DNA of 64,000 bases from Streptomyces neyagawaensis (GCF_023516595.1 NZ_JAMGBG010000023.1:1-64000), one strand, 5' to 3'. Counted from the stretch's first letter, positions 25,721 to 35,125 are shown. Numbers and translations: made by a program. Notes: generated by a model not told the origin, from the letters alone.

Positions 25721-28700
25721 TCAGTTCCCGATGAGCTCCGCGAGGGCCCGGCGTGCGGCGGTCACCTGGTGCGGCGACCCCCAGACCCGGGCGACCCGAT
25801 CGGCCAGCGCATAGGCGTCCGCCGCGGCCCCCCGCTCCCCGACCAGCAGGTACAGGTCCCCGAGGGCGTGCGCGAGGGGACGGGTGGCGTAGGCCCCGCC
25901 CGCCGTGCCCCCGAACTGCTCCTTCAGCGGCAGCAGCGGCCCGATCAGCGACTCCGCCGTGTCCCGGTCGTCCAGCAGCACGGCGAGTTCGGCGCGGTAG
26001 TCGAGTTCCATGCCGTACAGGTGGTCGGTCACCGGTCGCGCGGGGAAGGGCACGGCCGCCGCCTCGTCCAGGCGCCCCAGCCGGGCCAGGACGAGGGCGT
26101 GTGCCACCGCGACCGGAGTGCCGACCGACTCGTACACCTCACGGACGGCCGGTTCGAGCTCGGCCTCCCGGCGCTGGGCCAGCCGGATGGTCCACAGGCC
26201 GAGCGTCCGCGGGGCCGTGGCGTGGTGAGCCCCGACCCGCTGGAACAGCCCGTCCGCCTCGGTGTAGCGCGCCTCCGCCTCCTCGAAGCGCCCGGCGACC
26301 GCCGCCAGCATGGCCGACGTGGCGGTGTTGATGCCCTGCGCCCACCGCATCCGGTAGCGGTGCGCCAGCTCCAGGCCGGCGGCGGTGTGCCGGCGTACCG
26401 CGTCGGGGTCGTTGCGGGTGGCCGCGGTCAGGGTGTCGAGGTGCTCGCACACCCAGCGGTGCGCGGGCAGATCATGGTCCCGGGCCAGGACGCGCAGTTC
26501 GTCGACGAGCGGGGTGCGGGCGGCGCCCTGCGCCTCGTGCGGCAGCAGTCCGGCCGACGTCATCAACGCCGAGGCCAGCAGCCGTGGTTCGCCGTCGGCC
26601 CGGGCCAGCTCCAACTGGGTGTCAGCCGCCTCCCGGGCCCGTCGCGCGTCCTCGCCCGCCACCGCCTCCACCAGGACCTGCAGCACGCGCGCGCGGGTCG
26701 GACCGTCCAGCGAGCGGTCCCCGGCGAGCCGCTCCAGGTGGGCCAGTGAGGTCCGGTCCACGAAGCCCTCCAGACGGCTGCGCCAGGGCGAGGGTTCGGT
26801 CCACGCGCCGTAGACCGCCGCGGCCAGGTCGTCCCGGCCGGCCCGCACGGCCAGGTCCACCGCCTGCCGCCGGGTGTGCCGGGCGGCTCCGGTGGCACCG
26901 GCCCGCACCTGCGCACCCAGCAGCCGCACCAGCAGCGCGACCGTGCCCTCCGGGTGGGCCTCGGGGTCGGCGGTCACCGCGGTGTGCGCCTCCAGCGCCT
27001 GCCGGACGAGTCCTACGGCCACGTCATGGGCGTAGCGCCGCTCGGCGAGCTCCGCCGCCCGCAGCGCGTAGTCGACGGCCAGCGGAGCGTTCGCCGTCCG
27101 GCCCGAGCGGGCGAAGTGGTGGGCCAGGGCCGCCAGATCGTCGGGCCGGTGCGCGCGCAGCCGCTGCGCGACGCGGTCGTGCAGCCGGGCCCGGCGGATC
27201 CCCGACAGGTCGGTGTAGACGGTGTCGCGGACCAGCGCATGCACGAAACGGACCCGGCCCGGCCCCGGGTCGGTCAGCAGGTCCGCGGCCACGGCGGCGT
27301 CCAGGCCCGCCAGCACGGTCTCCTCGTCCGCCTCGGCCGCGTCCACCAGCAGCGCGACATCGGACTCGGGGCCGACGACCGCCGCGAGCTGCACGGCCGC
27401 GCGCGCGTCGGCGGACAGCAGGGCGAGGCGCCGGCGCAGCACGTCCCGGACGCCCTGGGGGACCTCCGACACGGCCACCAGGGCGCCCTCGTCGGCCAGC
27501 AGCCGCGCGCTCTCCCGGACGTAGAAGGGGTTGCCGCCGGTGCGTTCGGCGAGCGCCGCCACCGTGGCCTCGTCGACGGGCTCGCCGCAGACGGCGTCGA
27601 CCACCGTGGCGACGTCCCGCGGCGACAGACCGGCCAGCGCGACGCGGTGCGGCAGCCGGGGAGCGAGGTGGGCGAGCGTCTTGGCCAGCGGTTCGCCGAC
27701 CTCGGCCGGGCGGTAGCCGGCGACGGTCAGCAGCGGCACACCGGTGACCGCGGCCGCGGCCTCCAGCAGGGCGAGGGTCTGTCCGTCGGCCCGGTGCACG
27801 TCCTCCAGGAGCACGGCGACGGGGCCGCCCGCGGCCGCCTCGTGCAGCCACGCGGCGAAGGCCCGGTGCAGCCGGAACCGTCCCGCGGTCGCTTCGTCCC
27901 GGGTCGTGGCGGCCGTGCCGTCGGGTTCGTGCAGCAGCGCCGCCACCTCCTCGGGCCGCGCCGGAGGCACGAGCCGGGCGAGCGCCCCGAGCGCCTCCAC
28001 CCAGGCCCACGCGGGTGGAGCCCCTTCATGCTCCGGGCACCGCCCGACGACCACCGTCCACCCCTCGTCCCGCAACCGCCGGGCGAACTGCCCGAAGAGC
28101 GCGCTCTTGCCGGCCCCGGCCTCTCCGGTGACCAACACGAGCCCGCCGCCCCGCCGGGCGAACCGGGCGACGGAGTCCAGGGCACCCAGTTCCTCGGTAC
28201 GGCCCACGAAGAGGTCGTGGGCGGGGGGTGTGGGGGACGACGGGGCTGTGGTGGGGGGTCGTTGCGGCGCGGCGGGCGTCGACTCGTGGGCACGGTGGGG
28301 TGGTTCGGGGGCGGCTGACGTCGACTCGTGCGTGTTGTGAGGCCGCCGTTCGAGTGCCGTCGGCGCCGACTCGTGCTTCCCGTAGGGCCGTTCCGCTTCC
28401 GCTGACGCTGACTCCATTGCGCCGCCCGGCCGTTCCGGTTCGGCTGACGCCGACTCCCTTGCACCGTCCGGCCGTACCGGTGCGGCTGCCACCCACTGCC
28501 GTGCAGCGTCGAGCCCTTCCGCTGTGGCCGGGGACGACTTCGCTGCGGCCGACGCCCGTTCCGGTGCGCCGGCCCCCAGGCCCGGCGTGGGCGCCTCCCA
28601 CGCCGGTGTCAGCGAGGTCACCCGCCGCACCGGCACCGCCGCCCGCAGCACCTCCACCCGCTGGGTCAGGATCGCCCGCTCCAACTCGGTCAGGGCCGGG

Positions 28701-29398
28701 GACGGGTCGCAGCCGAGCTCGTCGCGGAGTGTGCTGCGGGCCCGGCGCAGTGCCGCGAGGGCGTCGCCGCGGCGGTCGGTGGCCCAGTGGGCCAGCGCCA
28801 GCAGTCGCCAGCCCTCCTCCCGCAGGGGCCGTTCCCGCACCATGGCCTCGGCGGTCGGTGCGACCTCGGCGGCGTGCCCGGTGAACAGACCGGCGGCGAC
28901 GACGAGTTCGCGGGCCTCGGCGCGCAGCGCGTCCAGCCGGGCCGCCTCGGGCACCGCCCAGGTCTCGTCCTCGTGCTCGTGGAACGCGGGCCCGTGCCAC
29001 CACCCCAGCGCCTCCGTCAGCGACTCCCTGACCTGCGTGGCCGGTGCGCGCCGGGCACGCTCGACCCGGGCCGCGAACCGCCAGGCGTCCACCGCTTCCT
29101 CGGGCAGCCGCAGGGCGTACCCCGGGTGCGAGGAGAGCAGGACGGCGGCGGGGGCCCGCGGCGGTCGCTCCGGTTCGAGCAGCCGCCGCAGGTTCGACAC
29201 ATACACCTGGAGGGACACGGTCGCCCTGGCCGGGGGCGCCCCGCGCCACAACTCGTCCACCATCCGGTCCATGGAGACGACCGCCCCACGAGCCGCGACC
29301 AGCAGCGCGAGAACGGCACGCTGCCGCGGGGTGCCCAGTCCCACCGGCGCACCCGCGACCTCGGCACCCAACGGTCCCAGCACTCTGATACGCAGCAC
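25721..29398 (-). CDS. Large SARP-type regulator with AAA ATPase and TPR-like domain
   Basis: This 1225-residue regulator has an OmpR-like winged helix (about 1-98; LGTPRQRAVLALL, VYVSNLRRLLEP) and a BTAD helical domain (about 105-250). A repeat-rich linker (about 300-383) follows. Next is an ATPase module (DLFVGRTEELGAL, Walker A GEAGAGKS at 425-432, Walker B VAVLLEDVHRAD) and a long helical TPR-like C-terminus. The architecture is that of large SARPs that activate secondary-metabolite or developmental genes. It is divergent from a hemerythrin gene. Four CCAAG direct repeats spaced 11-12 bp in the shared promoter region are a candidate binding site. Confidence 0.88.
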   Translation of the reverse strand: MLRIRVLGPLGAEVAGAPVGLGTPRQRAVLALLVAARGAVVSMDRMVDELWRGAPPARATVSLQVYVSNLRRLLEPERPPRAPAAVLLSSHPGYALRLPEEAVDAWRFAARVERARRAPATQVRESLTEALGWWHGPAFHEHEDETWAVPEAARLDALRAEARELVVAAGLFTGHAAEVAPTAEAMVRERPLREEGWRLLALAHWATDRRGDALAALRRARSTLRDELGCDPSPALTELERAILTQRVEVLRAAVPVRRVTSLTPAWEAPTPGLGAGAPERASAAAKSSPATAEGLDAARQWVAAAPVRPDGARESASAEPERPGGAMESASAEAERPYGKHESAPTALERRPHNTHESTSAAPEPPHRAHESTPAAPQRPPTTAPSSPTPPAHDLFVGRTEELGALDSVARFARRGGGLVLVTGEAGAGKSALFGQFARRLRDEGWTVVVGRCPEHEGAPPAWAWVEALGALARLVPPARPEEVAALLHEPDGTAATTRDEATAGRFRLHRAFAAWLHEAAAGGPVAVLLEDVHRADGQTLALLEAAAAVTGVPLLTVAGYRPAEVGEPLAKTLAHLAPRLPHRVALAGLSPRDVATVVDAVCGEPVDEATVAALAERTGGNPFYVRESARLLADEGALVAVSEVPQGVRDVLRRRLALLSADARAAVQLAAVVGPESDVALLVDAAEADEETVLAGLDAAVAADLLTDPGPGRVRFVHALVRDTVYTDLSGIRRARLHDRVAQRLRAHRPDDLAALAHHFARSGRTANAPLAVDYALRAAELAERRYAHDVAVGLVRQALEAHTAVTADPEAHPEGTVALLVRLLGAQVRAGATGAARHTRRQAVDLAVRAGRDDLAAAVYGAWTEPSPWRSRLEGFVDRTSLAHLERLAGDRSLDGPTRARVLQVLVEAVAGEDARRAREAADTQLELARADGEPRLLASALMTSAGLLPHEAQGAARTPLVDELRVLARDHDLPAHRWVCEHLDTLTAATRNDPDAVRRHTAAGLELAHRYRMRWAQGINTATSAMLAAVAGRFEEAEARYTEADGLFQRVGAHHATAPRTLGLWTIRLAQRREAELEPAVREVYESVGTPVAVAHALVLARLGRLDEAAAVPFPARPVTDHLYGMELDYRAELAVLLDDRDTAESLIGPLLPLKEQFGGTAGGAYATRPLAHALGDLYLLVGERGAAADAYALADRVARVWGSPHQVTAARRALAELIGN
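28245..28500 (-). repeat. In-frame ~42-bp repeats encoding the SARP linker
   Basis: Residues about 300-383 of the SARP regulator consist of five to six diverged 14-15-residue units of the form (A/H)ES(A/T)xAxxERPxx. Each corresponds to about 42-45 bp of DNA. The tract joins the DNA-binding half to the ATPase half and is probably disordered. Confidence 0.75.
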
Positions 29399-29480
29399 GC
29401 CGCCGGAATCTATCCGAGCGGTGCGCGCAACCCGTCAACGAGTGGTAAACGCTCAGGTCGGCACGGCTTCAGCTGCCGTT

Positions 29481-29519
29481 CCAAGCGCACGCCAAGCGGA
29501 ACGCCAAGTCATCGCCAAG
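29481..29519. promoter_or_regulatory. Four CCAAG direct repeats with 11-12 bp spacing
   Basis: CCAAG occurs at 29481, 29492, 29504 and 29515, mostly within cgccaag. Direct heptamer repeats at about 11-bp intervals are the known binding signature of SARP regulators. The array sits between the SARP gene (starting 29398, minus) and the hemerythrin gene (starting 29577, plus), 58-96 bp upstream of the latter. Confidence 0.55.
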
Positions 29520-29576
29520 TGGACCACGACAGCGTCGGCGCCCGTCGTCCGTAACCCGAACATCGAAGGACACAGC

Positions 29577-30278
29577 GTGCCCCGCAGCAGTACACCGTCC
29601 GGTCTTCCCGTCGCCGACCGCCCCTACACCCACGAGATGGTCGTGGTCCACCGCGTCTTCCGCCGGGAGTCGGCGCTGCTGCCCCGTATGGTCCGGGCCG
29701 TACCCGACGGGGAGTCGGCGCGGGCCGCGCAGGTCTCGGCGTACCTGACCGACTACGTCCTGGGACTGCACCACCACCACACCCTGGAGGACGAGTTGAT
29801 CTGGCCGCTGCTGCGTGCCCGGGCCGACGACGCCGAGGAACTGGTCGCCCGCATGGAGGAGCAGCACGGCCGTATCGACAGCACCCTGGAGGCCGTCGCG
29901 CTGTGGGCGCCGCAGTGGCAGCGCTCGGCCGACAGCGTCGCCGGGCAGGAGCTCGCGCTGGCCCTCGATGAACACCGCCTCGCCCTGCTCGACCACCTCG
30001 ACGACGAGGAACGCCTGGTTCTCCCCCTGGTCGCCGAGCACTTGACGGTCGACGAGTGGGACCTGGTCGGTCGCCGCGGCCTGGAGAACCTCCCCAAGGA
30101 CAAGGTCATGTTCGCCATCGGCGCGATCCTGGAGGACGCCACCGAGGACGAGCGGGCCTACTTCCTCGGCAAGGCCCCGCTGCTCGGGCGGCTGGTCTGG
30201 AAGCTGGTGGGGCGGCGGCAGTACGCCGCTGCCTGCCACGCCCTGCGCGCCCCGTTGTCCGGGGAGGCGGGGCGATGA
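29577..30278 (+). CDS. Hemerythrin HHE-domain protein
   Basis: This 233-residue protein carries a hemerythrin-like four-helix bundle in its first ~160 residues. Potential iron ligands are His25 (VVVHRVF), the cluster HHHHTLEDE at 65-73 and DHLDDEERLVLP further on. Such domains bind a di-iron centre and sense oxygen, nitric oxide or redox state. GTG 29577 is chosen because of a GAAGGA Shine-Dalgarno sequence 8 nt upstream; longer frames run antisense through the SARP gene. Its stop overlaps the next gene's ATG (ATGA). Confidence 0.85.
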   Translation: MPRSSTPSGLPVADRPYTHEMVVVHRVFRRESALLPRMVRAVPDGESARAAQVSAYLTDYVLGLHHHHTLEDELIWPLLRARADDAEELVARMEEQHGRIDSTLEAVALWAPQWQRSADSVAGQELALALDEHRLALLDHLDDEERLVLPLVAEHLTVDEWDLVGRRGLENLPKDKVMFAIGAILEDATEDERAYFLGKAPLLGRLVWKLVGRRQYAAACHALRAPLSGEAGR

Positions 30279-31234
30279 CCGTGCTCGACTCCGCGCCGAC
30301 GGCCGTCCTCGACGCCTACCGGACCTGCGAGTTCGTCACCCTCGGCCGGGACGGGACACCGCTGGCCTGGCCGACGGCGGTGCGGCGGTGTGAGGACGGC
30401 ACGCTGGTGCTGACCACGTCCCTCGCCTTCGCCCAGAAGGCGCTGAACATCCGCCGCGACGGCCGCGTCGCGCTGCTCTTCTCCGACCCCACCGGCAGCG
30501 GCCTCACCGACGCCCCGCAGCTCTTCGTCGGCGGTCGGGCGCAGTGCCCCGACGACATCAGGACGGGTCCGCAGGACCTGGAGGACTACTGGCGGATGCT
30601 GTTCGAACGCCAGCCGCACAGTCGGGCGTATCTCTCCCGGCCCATGAGGCGGTTGATGGACTGGTACTACCTGCGGCTCCTCATCACCGTCACCCCGGAG
30701 CAGCTGATCGTACGGTCCGCCGCGCCATCCCCACTCCCCAAGCCGCCCGCCCCTTCGGCGCCGCTGCCCGGAGCCGTCCAACTCGCCCGTTACGACACCG
30801 CGGTCCTGGCCGCCCGGGACGCCTCCGGCGCTCCCGTCCTGGCCCGGACCCGCCCGGTGCCCACGGCCGACGGTTTCGCGGTGCGGCCCCCCGACGACTG
30901 CGCCGTGACACCGGGCCCCGCCTCGCTGCTGGTGCACCGGCACGACGAGCGGATCAACAACATGCGCAACGCGCTGGTCCGCGGGCACCTGACCCGGAAC
31001 GGCGACGGCTGGCTGCTGGTCCCCGAGAGGGTCCTGGAGCCGATGGGTTCGGGACGGCCGACGGATGCGATACGGGTCCTGCGCCACACCCAGCGCGCCA
31101 CCGACCGGTATCTGGAGCGCCGGGGCATGTCCCGGCCCCCGGTGCAGTGGGACCGCTTCCGCGCACTCGCGAAGCCCGCCGCCGGGTCCGGTCCGGCGCG
31201 CCTGGAGAGCGTGATGCGCTCCCCTCACCACTGA
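30275..31234 (+). CDS. Pyridoxamine 5'-phosphate oxidase (PPOX) family protein
   Basis: This 319-residue protein begins with an FMN-binding split-barrel region (about 8-125: FVTLGRDGTPLAWPTAVR, LNIRRDGRVALLFSDPTGSG). An unrelated C-terminal part (about 150-319) contains VLRHTQRATDRYLERRG. No heme- or cofactor-specific residue can be confirmed. The ATG at 30275 overlaps the hemerythrin stop by ATGA, so the two proteins are coupled and may work together in redox chemistry. The redox role is inference. Confidence 0.8.
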   Translation: MTVLDSAPTAVLDAYRTCEFVTLGRDGTPLAWPTAVRRCEDGTLVLTTSLAFAQKALNIRRDGRVALLFSDPTGSGLTDAPQLFVGGRAQCPDDIRTGPQDLEDYWRMLFERQPHSRAYLSRPMRRLMDWYYLRLLITVTPEQLIVRSAAPSPLPKPPAPSAPLPGAVQLARYDTAVLAARDASGAPVLARTRPVPTADGFAVRPPDDCAVTPGPASLLVHRHDERINNMRNALVRGHLTRNGDGWLLVPERVLEPMGSGRPTDAIRVLRHTQRATDRYLERRGMSRPPVQWDRFRALAKPAAGSGPARLESVMRSPHH

Positions 31235-31296
31235 GCGGAACGGTGCGTCATCGAACCGGGCACCCGGTTGTCGGACCGCGCCTGTAGCGTCGGATC

Positions 31297-33564
31297 ATGC
31301 CCAACCAGACGGCCGCCCAGCAGGGGACCGGTGAGCGTCGGCTCGCCGTGCTCGAAGGCGTGCTGGAGCGCATCACGTACGCCAACGAGGAGAACGGCTA
31401 CACCGTCGCCCGGGTCGACACCGGCCGGGGCGGCGGTGACCTGCTCACCGTCGTCGGCGCGCTGCTCGGCGCCCAGGTCGGCGAGTCGCTGCGCATGGAG
31501 GGCCGCTGGGGCTCCCACCCGCAGTACGGCAAGCAGTTCACCGTGGAGAACTACACGACCGTGCTGCCGGCCACCGTCCAGGGCATCCGCCGCTACCTCG
31601 GCTCGGGCCTGGTCAAGGGCATCGGCCCGGTCTTCGCCGACCGCATCACCCAGCACTTCGGCATGGACACCCTGAAGATCATCGAGGAGGAGCCCAAGCG
31701 CCTCATCGAGGTCCCCGGTCTCGGCCCGAAGCGCACCAAGAAGATCGCCGACGCCTGGGAGGAGCAGAAGGCGATCAAGGAGGTGATGCTGTTCCTCCAG
31801 ACGGTCGAGGTGTCGACGTCGATCGCCGTGCGCATCTACAAGAAGTACGGCGACGCCTCGATCGGCGTCGTGAAGAACCAGCCGTACCGCCTCGCCGCCG
31901 ACGTCTGGGGCATCGGCTTCCTCACCGCCGACAAGATCGCCCAGTCCGTCGGCATACCGCACGACAGCCCGGAGCGCGTCAAGGCCGGTTTGCAGTACGC
32001 CCTGTCGCAGTCCACCGACCAGGGCCACTGCTTCCTCCCCGAGGAGCGGCTGATCGCCGACGCGGTCAAGCTGCTCCAGGTCGACACGGGCCTCGTCATC
32101 GAGTGCCTGGCCGAACTCGCCCAGCCGGACGAGGAGTCGGGCGAGCCCGGTGTCGTACGGGAGAAGGTCCCCGGCCCCGACCCCGGCTCGGACCCGGTCA
32201 CCGCCATCTACCTGGTCCCCTTCCACCGCGCCGAACTGTCCCTGTCCGCCCAGCTGTCGCGCCTCCTGCGCACGGACGAGGACCGTATGCCCGGCTTCCG
32301 TGATGTGGCGTGGGACAAGGCGCTGTCCTGGCTCAGGGGCCGTACGGGCGCGGAGCTGGCCCCCGAGCAGGAGGCCGCCGTCCGGCTCGCGCTCACCGAG
32401 AAGGTCGCCGTGCTGACCGGCGGCCCCGGCTGCGGCAAGTCCTTCACGGTCCGCTCGATCGTGGAGCTGGCCCGCGCCAAGAAGGCCAAGGTCGTCCTCG
32501 CCGCCCCCACCGGCCGCGCCGCCAAGCGCCTCGCCGAGCTGACCGGCGCCGAGGCGTCCACCGTCCACCGCCTGCTGGAGCTGAAGCCCGGCGGCGACGC
32601 GGCCTACGACAAGGACCGTCCCCTGGACGCCGACCTGGTGGTCGTCGACGAGGCGTCCATGCTGGACCTCCTCCTCGCCAACAAGCTGGTGAAGGCTGTG
32701 CCCCCGGGCGCCCACCTGCTGTTCGTCGGGGACGTCGACCAGCTGCCCAGTGTCGGCGCCGGCGAGGTCCTGCGCGATCTGCTCGCCGACGGCAGTCCCG
32801 TCCCCGCGGTCCGCCTCACCAAGGTGTTCCGGCAGGCCCAGCAGTCCGGTGTGGTGACCAACGCGCACCGGATCAACTCCGGGCACCACCCGGTCACCGA
32901 CGGCATGAAGGACTTCTTCCTCTTCGTCGAGGAGGACACGGAGGCCGCCGGGCGTCTCACGGTGGATGTGGCGGCCCGTCGGATTCCGGCCAAGTTCGGT
33001 CTGGATCCCCGGCGGGACGTCCAGGTGCTCGCGCCGATGCACCGCGGCCCGGCCGGCGCCGGCACCCTCAACGGCCTGTTGCAGCAGGCCATCACCCCGG
33101 CCCGCCCCGACCTGCCCGAGAAGCGGTTCGGCGGCCGGGTCTTCCGCGTCGGCGACAAGGTCACCCAGATCCGCAACAACTACGAGAAGGGCGCCAACGG
33201 CGTCTTCAACGGCACCGTCGGCGTGGTCACCGCGCTCGACCCGGTCGACCAGCGCCTGACGGTCCTCACCGACGAGGACGAGGAGGTGCCGTACGAGTTC
33301 GACGAACTGGACGAACTGGCGCACGCCTACGCGGTGACCATCCATCGCTCCCAGGGCAGCGAGTACCCGGCGGTGGTCGTCCCGGTCACCACCGGCGCGT
33401 GGATGATGCTCCAGCGCAATCTGCTCTACACAGCGGTGACCCGGGCGAAGAAACTGGTCGTCCTCGTCGGCTCCCGCAAGGCCCTCGGCCAGGCGGTGCG
33501 CACGGTGTCCGCGGGCCGGCGGTATACGGCCCTCGACTTCCGGCTCGCGCCCCGGGGCCTGTAG
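31297..33564 (+). CDS. recD2: RecD2-like ATP-dependent 5'-3' DNA helicase
   Basis: A 755-residue superfamily 1B helicase. An N-terminal OB-like part and tandem helix-hairpin-helix segments (about 80-210, GLVKGIGPVFADRI; VPGLGPKRTKKIADAW) precede Walker A GGPGCGKS at 375-382. VVVDEASMLD (motif II), DVDQLPSVGAG (motif III) and the C-terminal AVTIHRSQGSEYPAVVV (motif V) follow. The N-terminal extension and the absence of recB/recC partners identify the RecD2 type. It stands alone, 63 bp after the PPOX gene. Its role in replication-fork repair is family knowledge. Confidence 0.92.
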   Translation: MPNQTAAQQGTGERRLAVLEGVLERITYANEENGYTVARVDTGRGGGDLLTVVGALLGAQVGESLRMEGRWGSHPQYGKQFTVENYTTVLPATVQGIRRYLGSGLVKGIGPVFADRITQHFGMDTLKIIEEEPKRLIEVPGLGPKRTKKIADAWEEQKAIKEVMLFLQTVEVSTSIAVRIYKKYGDASIGVVKNQPYRLAADVWGIGFLTADKIAQSVGIPHDSPERVKAGLQYALSQSTDQGHCFLPEERLIADAVKLLQVDTGLVIECLAELAQPDEESGEPGVVREKVPGPDPGSDPVTAIYLVPFHRAELSLSAQLSRLLRTDEDRMPGFRDVAWDKALSWLRGRTGAELAPEQEAAVRLALTEKVAVLTGGPGCGKSFTVRSIVELARAKKAKVVLAAPTGRAAKRLAELTGAEASTVHRLLELKPGGDAAYDKDRPLDADLVVVDEASMLDLLLANKLVKAVPPGAHLLFVGDVDQLPSVGAGEVLRDLLADGSPVPAVRLTKVFRQAQQSGVVTNAHRINSGHHPVTDGMKDFFLFVEEDTEAAGRLTVDVAARRIPAKFGLDPRRDVQVLAPMHRGPAGAGTLNGLLQQAITPARPDLPEKRFGGRVFRVGDKVTQIRNNYEKGANGVFNGTVGVVTALDPVDQRLTVLTDEDEEVPYEFDELDELAHAYAVTIHRSQGSEYPAVVVPVTTGAWMMLQRNLLYTAVTRAKKLVVLVGSRKALGQAVRTVSAGRRYTALDFRLAPRGL

Positions 33565-33632
33565 CCCCCAGGATCTAGGGAGGGGGCCGGTCGGGGGACC
33601 CTCTCGCGACTCCCCGGTGTCACGTGAGTGAA

Positions 33633-33648
33633 ATTTGATCGATCAAAT
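33633..33648. promoter_or_regulatory. 16-bp AT-rich palindrome upstream of citA
   Basis: atttgatcgatcaaat is a perfect palindrome in otherwise GC-rich DNA, about 190 bp upstream of the citrate synthase start and 69 bp after the helicase stop. It is a likely operator for a dimeric regulator of citA. The regulator is not identifiable here. Confidence 0.55.
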
Positions 33649-33698
33649 GAGTCGCAAAGGTCACACAGCCCTTCCAGATGCCGGACGGAGGGGGCAGG

Positions 33699-33785
33699 AT
33701 GAGCAAGTTGGCGGCACTCAGTGCCGCCGATAGGCCCGATGGTCGACCCCGAGTGCACTCTCCTGAGCCAATTGGGGGATGGTAG
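33699..33785 (+). CDS. Possible 28-residue leader peptide upstream of citA
   Basis: An ATG at 33699 preceded by ggagggggc (about 4-9 nt) opens a 28-codon frame (MSKLAALSAADR to IGGW, stop TAG) ending 50 bp before citA. A hairpin with arms ggcggcac/gtgccgcc (33710-33728) lies inside it. Good start signals argue for translation; conservation is unknown. It could equally be chance. Confidence 0.3.
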   Translation: MSKLAALSAADRPDGRPRVHSPEPIGGW

Positions 33786-33835
33786 AGACAGTCAGGGCAC
33801 CTCGAAGATGAGGCACTACGTCGGTGAGGGAAGAC

Positions 33836-35125
33836 GTGAGCGACAACTCTGTAGTACTGCGGTACGGCGACGGCGAGTACACCTACCCGGTGATCGACAG
33901 CACCGTCGGCGACAAGGGCTTCGACATCGGGAAGCTCCGGGCCCATACCGGTCTGGTCACCCTGGACAGCGGTTACGGGAACACCGCCGCCTATAAATCC
34001 GCCATCACGTATCTGGACGGCGAGGCGGGCATCCTCCGCTACCGCGGCTACCCGATCGAGCAGCTGGCCGAGCGCTCCACCTTCCTGGAGGTCGCCTACC
34101 TGCTGATCAACGGCGAGCTTCCGACGGTCGACGAGCTCTCCACGTTCAAGAACGAGATCACCCAGCACACGCTGCTGCACGAGGACGTCAAGAACTTCTA
34201 CCGGGGCTTCCCCCGGGACGCCCACCCGATGGCGATGCTGTCCTCCGTGGTCAGCGCCCTGTCGACGTTCTACCAGGACAGCCACAACCCGTTCGACGAG
34301 CGGCAGCGCAACCTCTCCACGATCCGTCTGCTGGCGAAGCTCCCGACGATCGCGGCCTACGCGTACAAGAAGTCGATCGGTCACCCGTTCGTCTACCCGC
34401 GCAACGACCTGGGCTACGTCGAGAACTTCCTGCGCATGACCTTCTCGGTCCCGGCCCAGGAGTACGAACTCGACCCGGTCGTGGTCTCGGCCCTCGACAA
34501 GCTGCTCATCCTCCACGCGGACCACGAGCAGAACTGTTCGACCTCCACGGTCCGCCTCGTCGGCTCCTCGCAGGCGAACATGTTCGCCTCGATCTCCGCC
34601 GGCATCTCCGCGCTGTGGGGCCCGCTGCACGGCGGCGCCAACCAGTCCGTCCTGGAGATGCTGGAGGGCATCCGCGACGCGGGCGGCGACGTCGACTCCT
34701 TCATCCGCAAGGTGAAGAACAAGGAGGACGGCGTCCGTCTGATGGGCTTCGGCCACCGGGTCTACAAGAACTTCGACCCGCGCGCCAAGATCATCAAGGC
34801 TGCCGCGCACGATGTCCTCTCCGCGCTCGGCAAGTCCGACGAGCTGCTGGACATCGCCCTGAAGCTGGAGGAGCACGCGCTCTCCGACGACTACTTCGTC
34901 TCGCGCAGCCTCTACCCGAACGTGGACTTCTACACGGGTCTGATCTACCGCGCGATGGGCTTCCCGACCGAGATGTTCACGGTCCTGTTCGCCCTCGGCC
35001 GGCTGCCGGGCTGGATCGCCCAGTGGCACGAGATGATCAAGGAGCCGGGTTCCCGGATCGGTCGTCCGCGCCAGATCTACACGGGCGTCGTCGAGCGCGA
35101 CTTCGTGCCGGTCGAGGCCCGCTAG
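33836..35125 (+). CDS. citA: Citrate synthase
   Basis: A 429-residue type II citrate synthase that condenses oxaloacetate and acetyl-CoA at the entry of the TCA cycle. Catalytic residues are recognisable: His265 in GPLHGGANQ, His307 in GFGHRVYKN and Asp364 in YPNVDFYTG, corresponding to the His-His-Asp triad of the family. GTG 33836 (MSDNSVVLRYGDGEY) is preferred over GTG 33824 because AGGGA lies about 5 nt upstream and homologues begin MSDN. It is expressed alone, with its own palindrome-bearing 270-bp upstream region and a large downstream hairpin. Confidence 0.94.
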   Translation: MSDNSVVLRYGDGEYTYPVIDSTVGDKGFDIGKLRAHTGLVTLDSGYGNTAAYKSAITYLDGEAGILRYRGYPIEQLAERSTFLEVAYLLINGELPTVDELSTFKNEITQHTLLHEDVKNFYRGFPRDAHPMAMLSSVVSALSTFYQDSHNPFDERQRNLSTIRLLAKLPTIAAYAYKKSIGHPFVYPRNDLGYVENFLRMTFSVPAQEYELDPVVVSALDKLLILHADHEQNCSTSTVRLVGSSQANMFASISAGISALWGPLHGGANQSVLEMLEGIRDAGGDVDSFIRKVKNKEDGVRLMGFGHRVYKNFDPRAKIIKAAAHDVLSALGKSDELLDIALKLEEHALSDDYFVSRSLYPNVDFYTGLIYRAMGFPTEMFTVLFALGRLPGWIAQWHEMIKEPGSRIGRPRQIYTGVVERDFVPVEAR

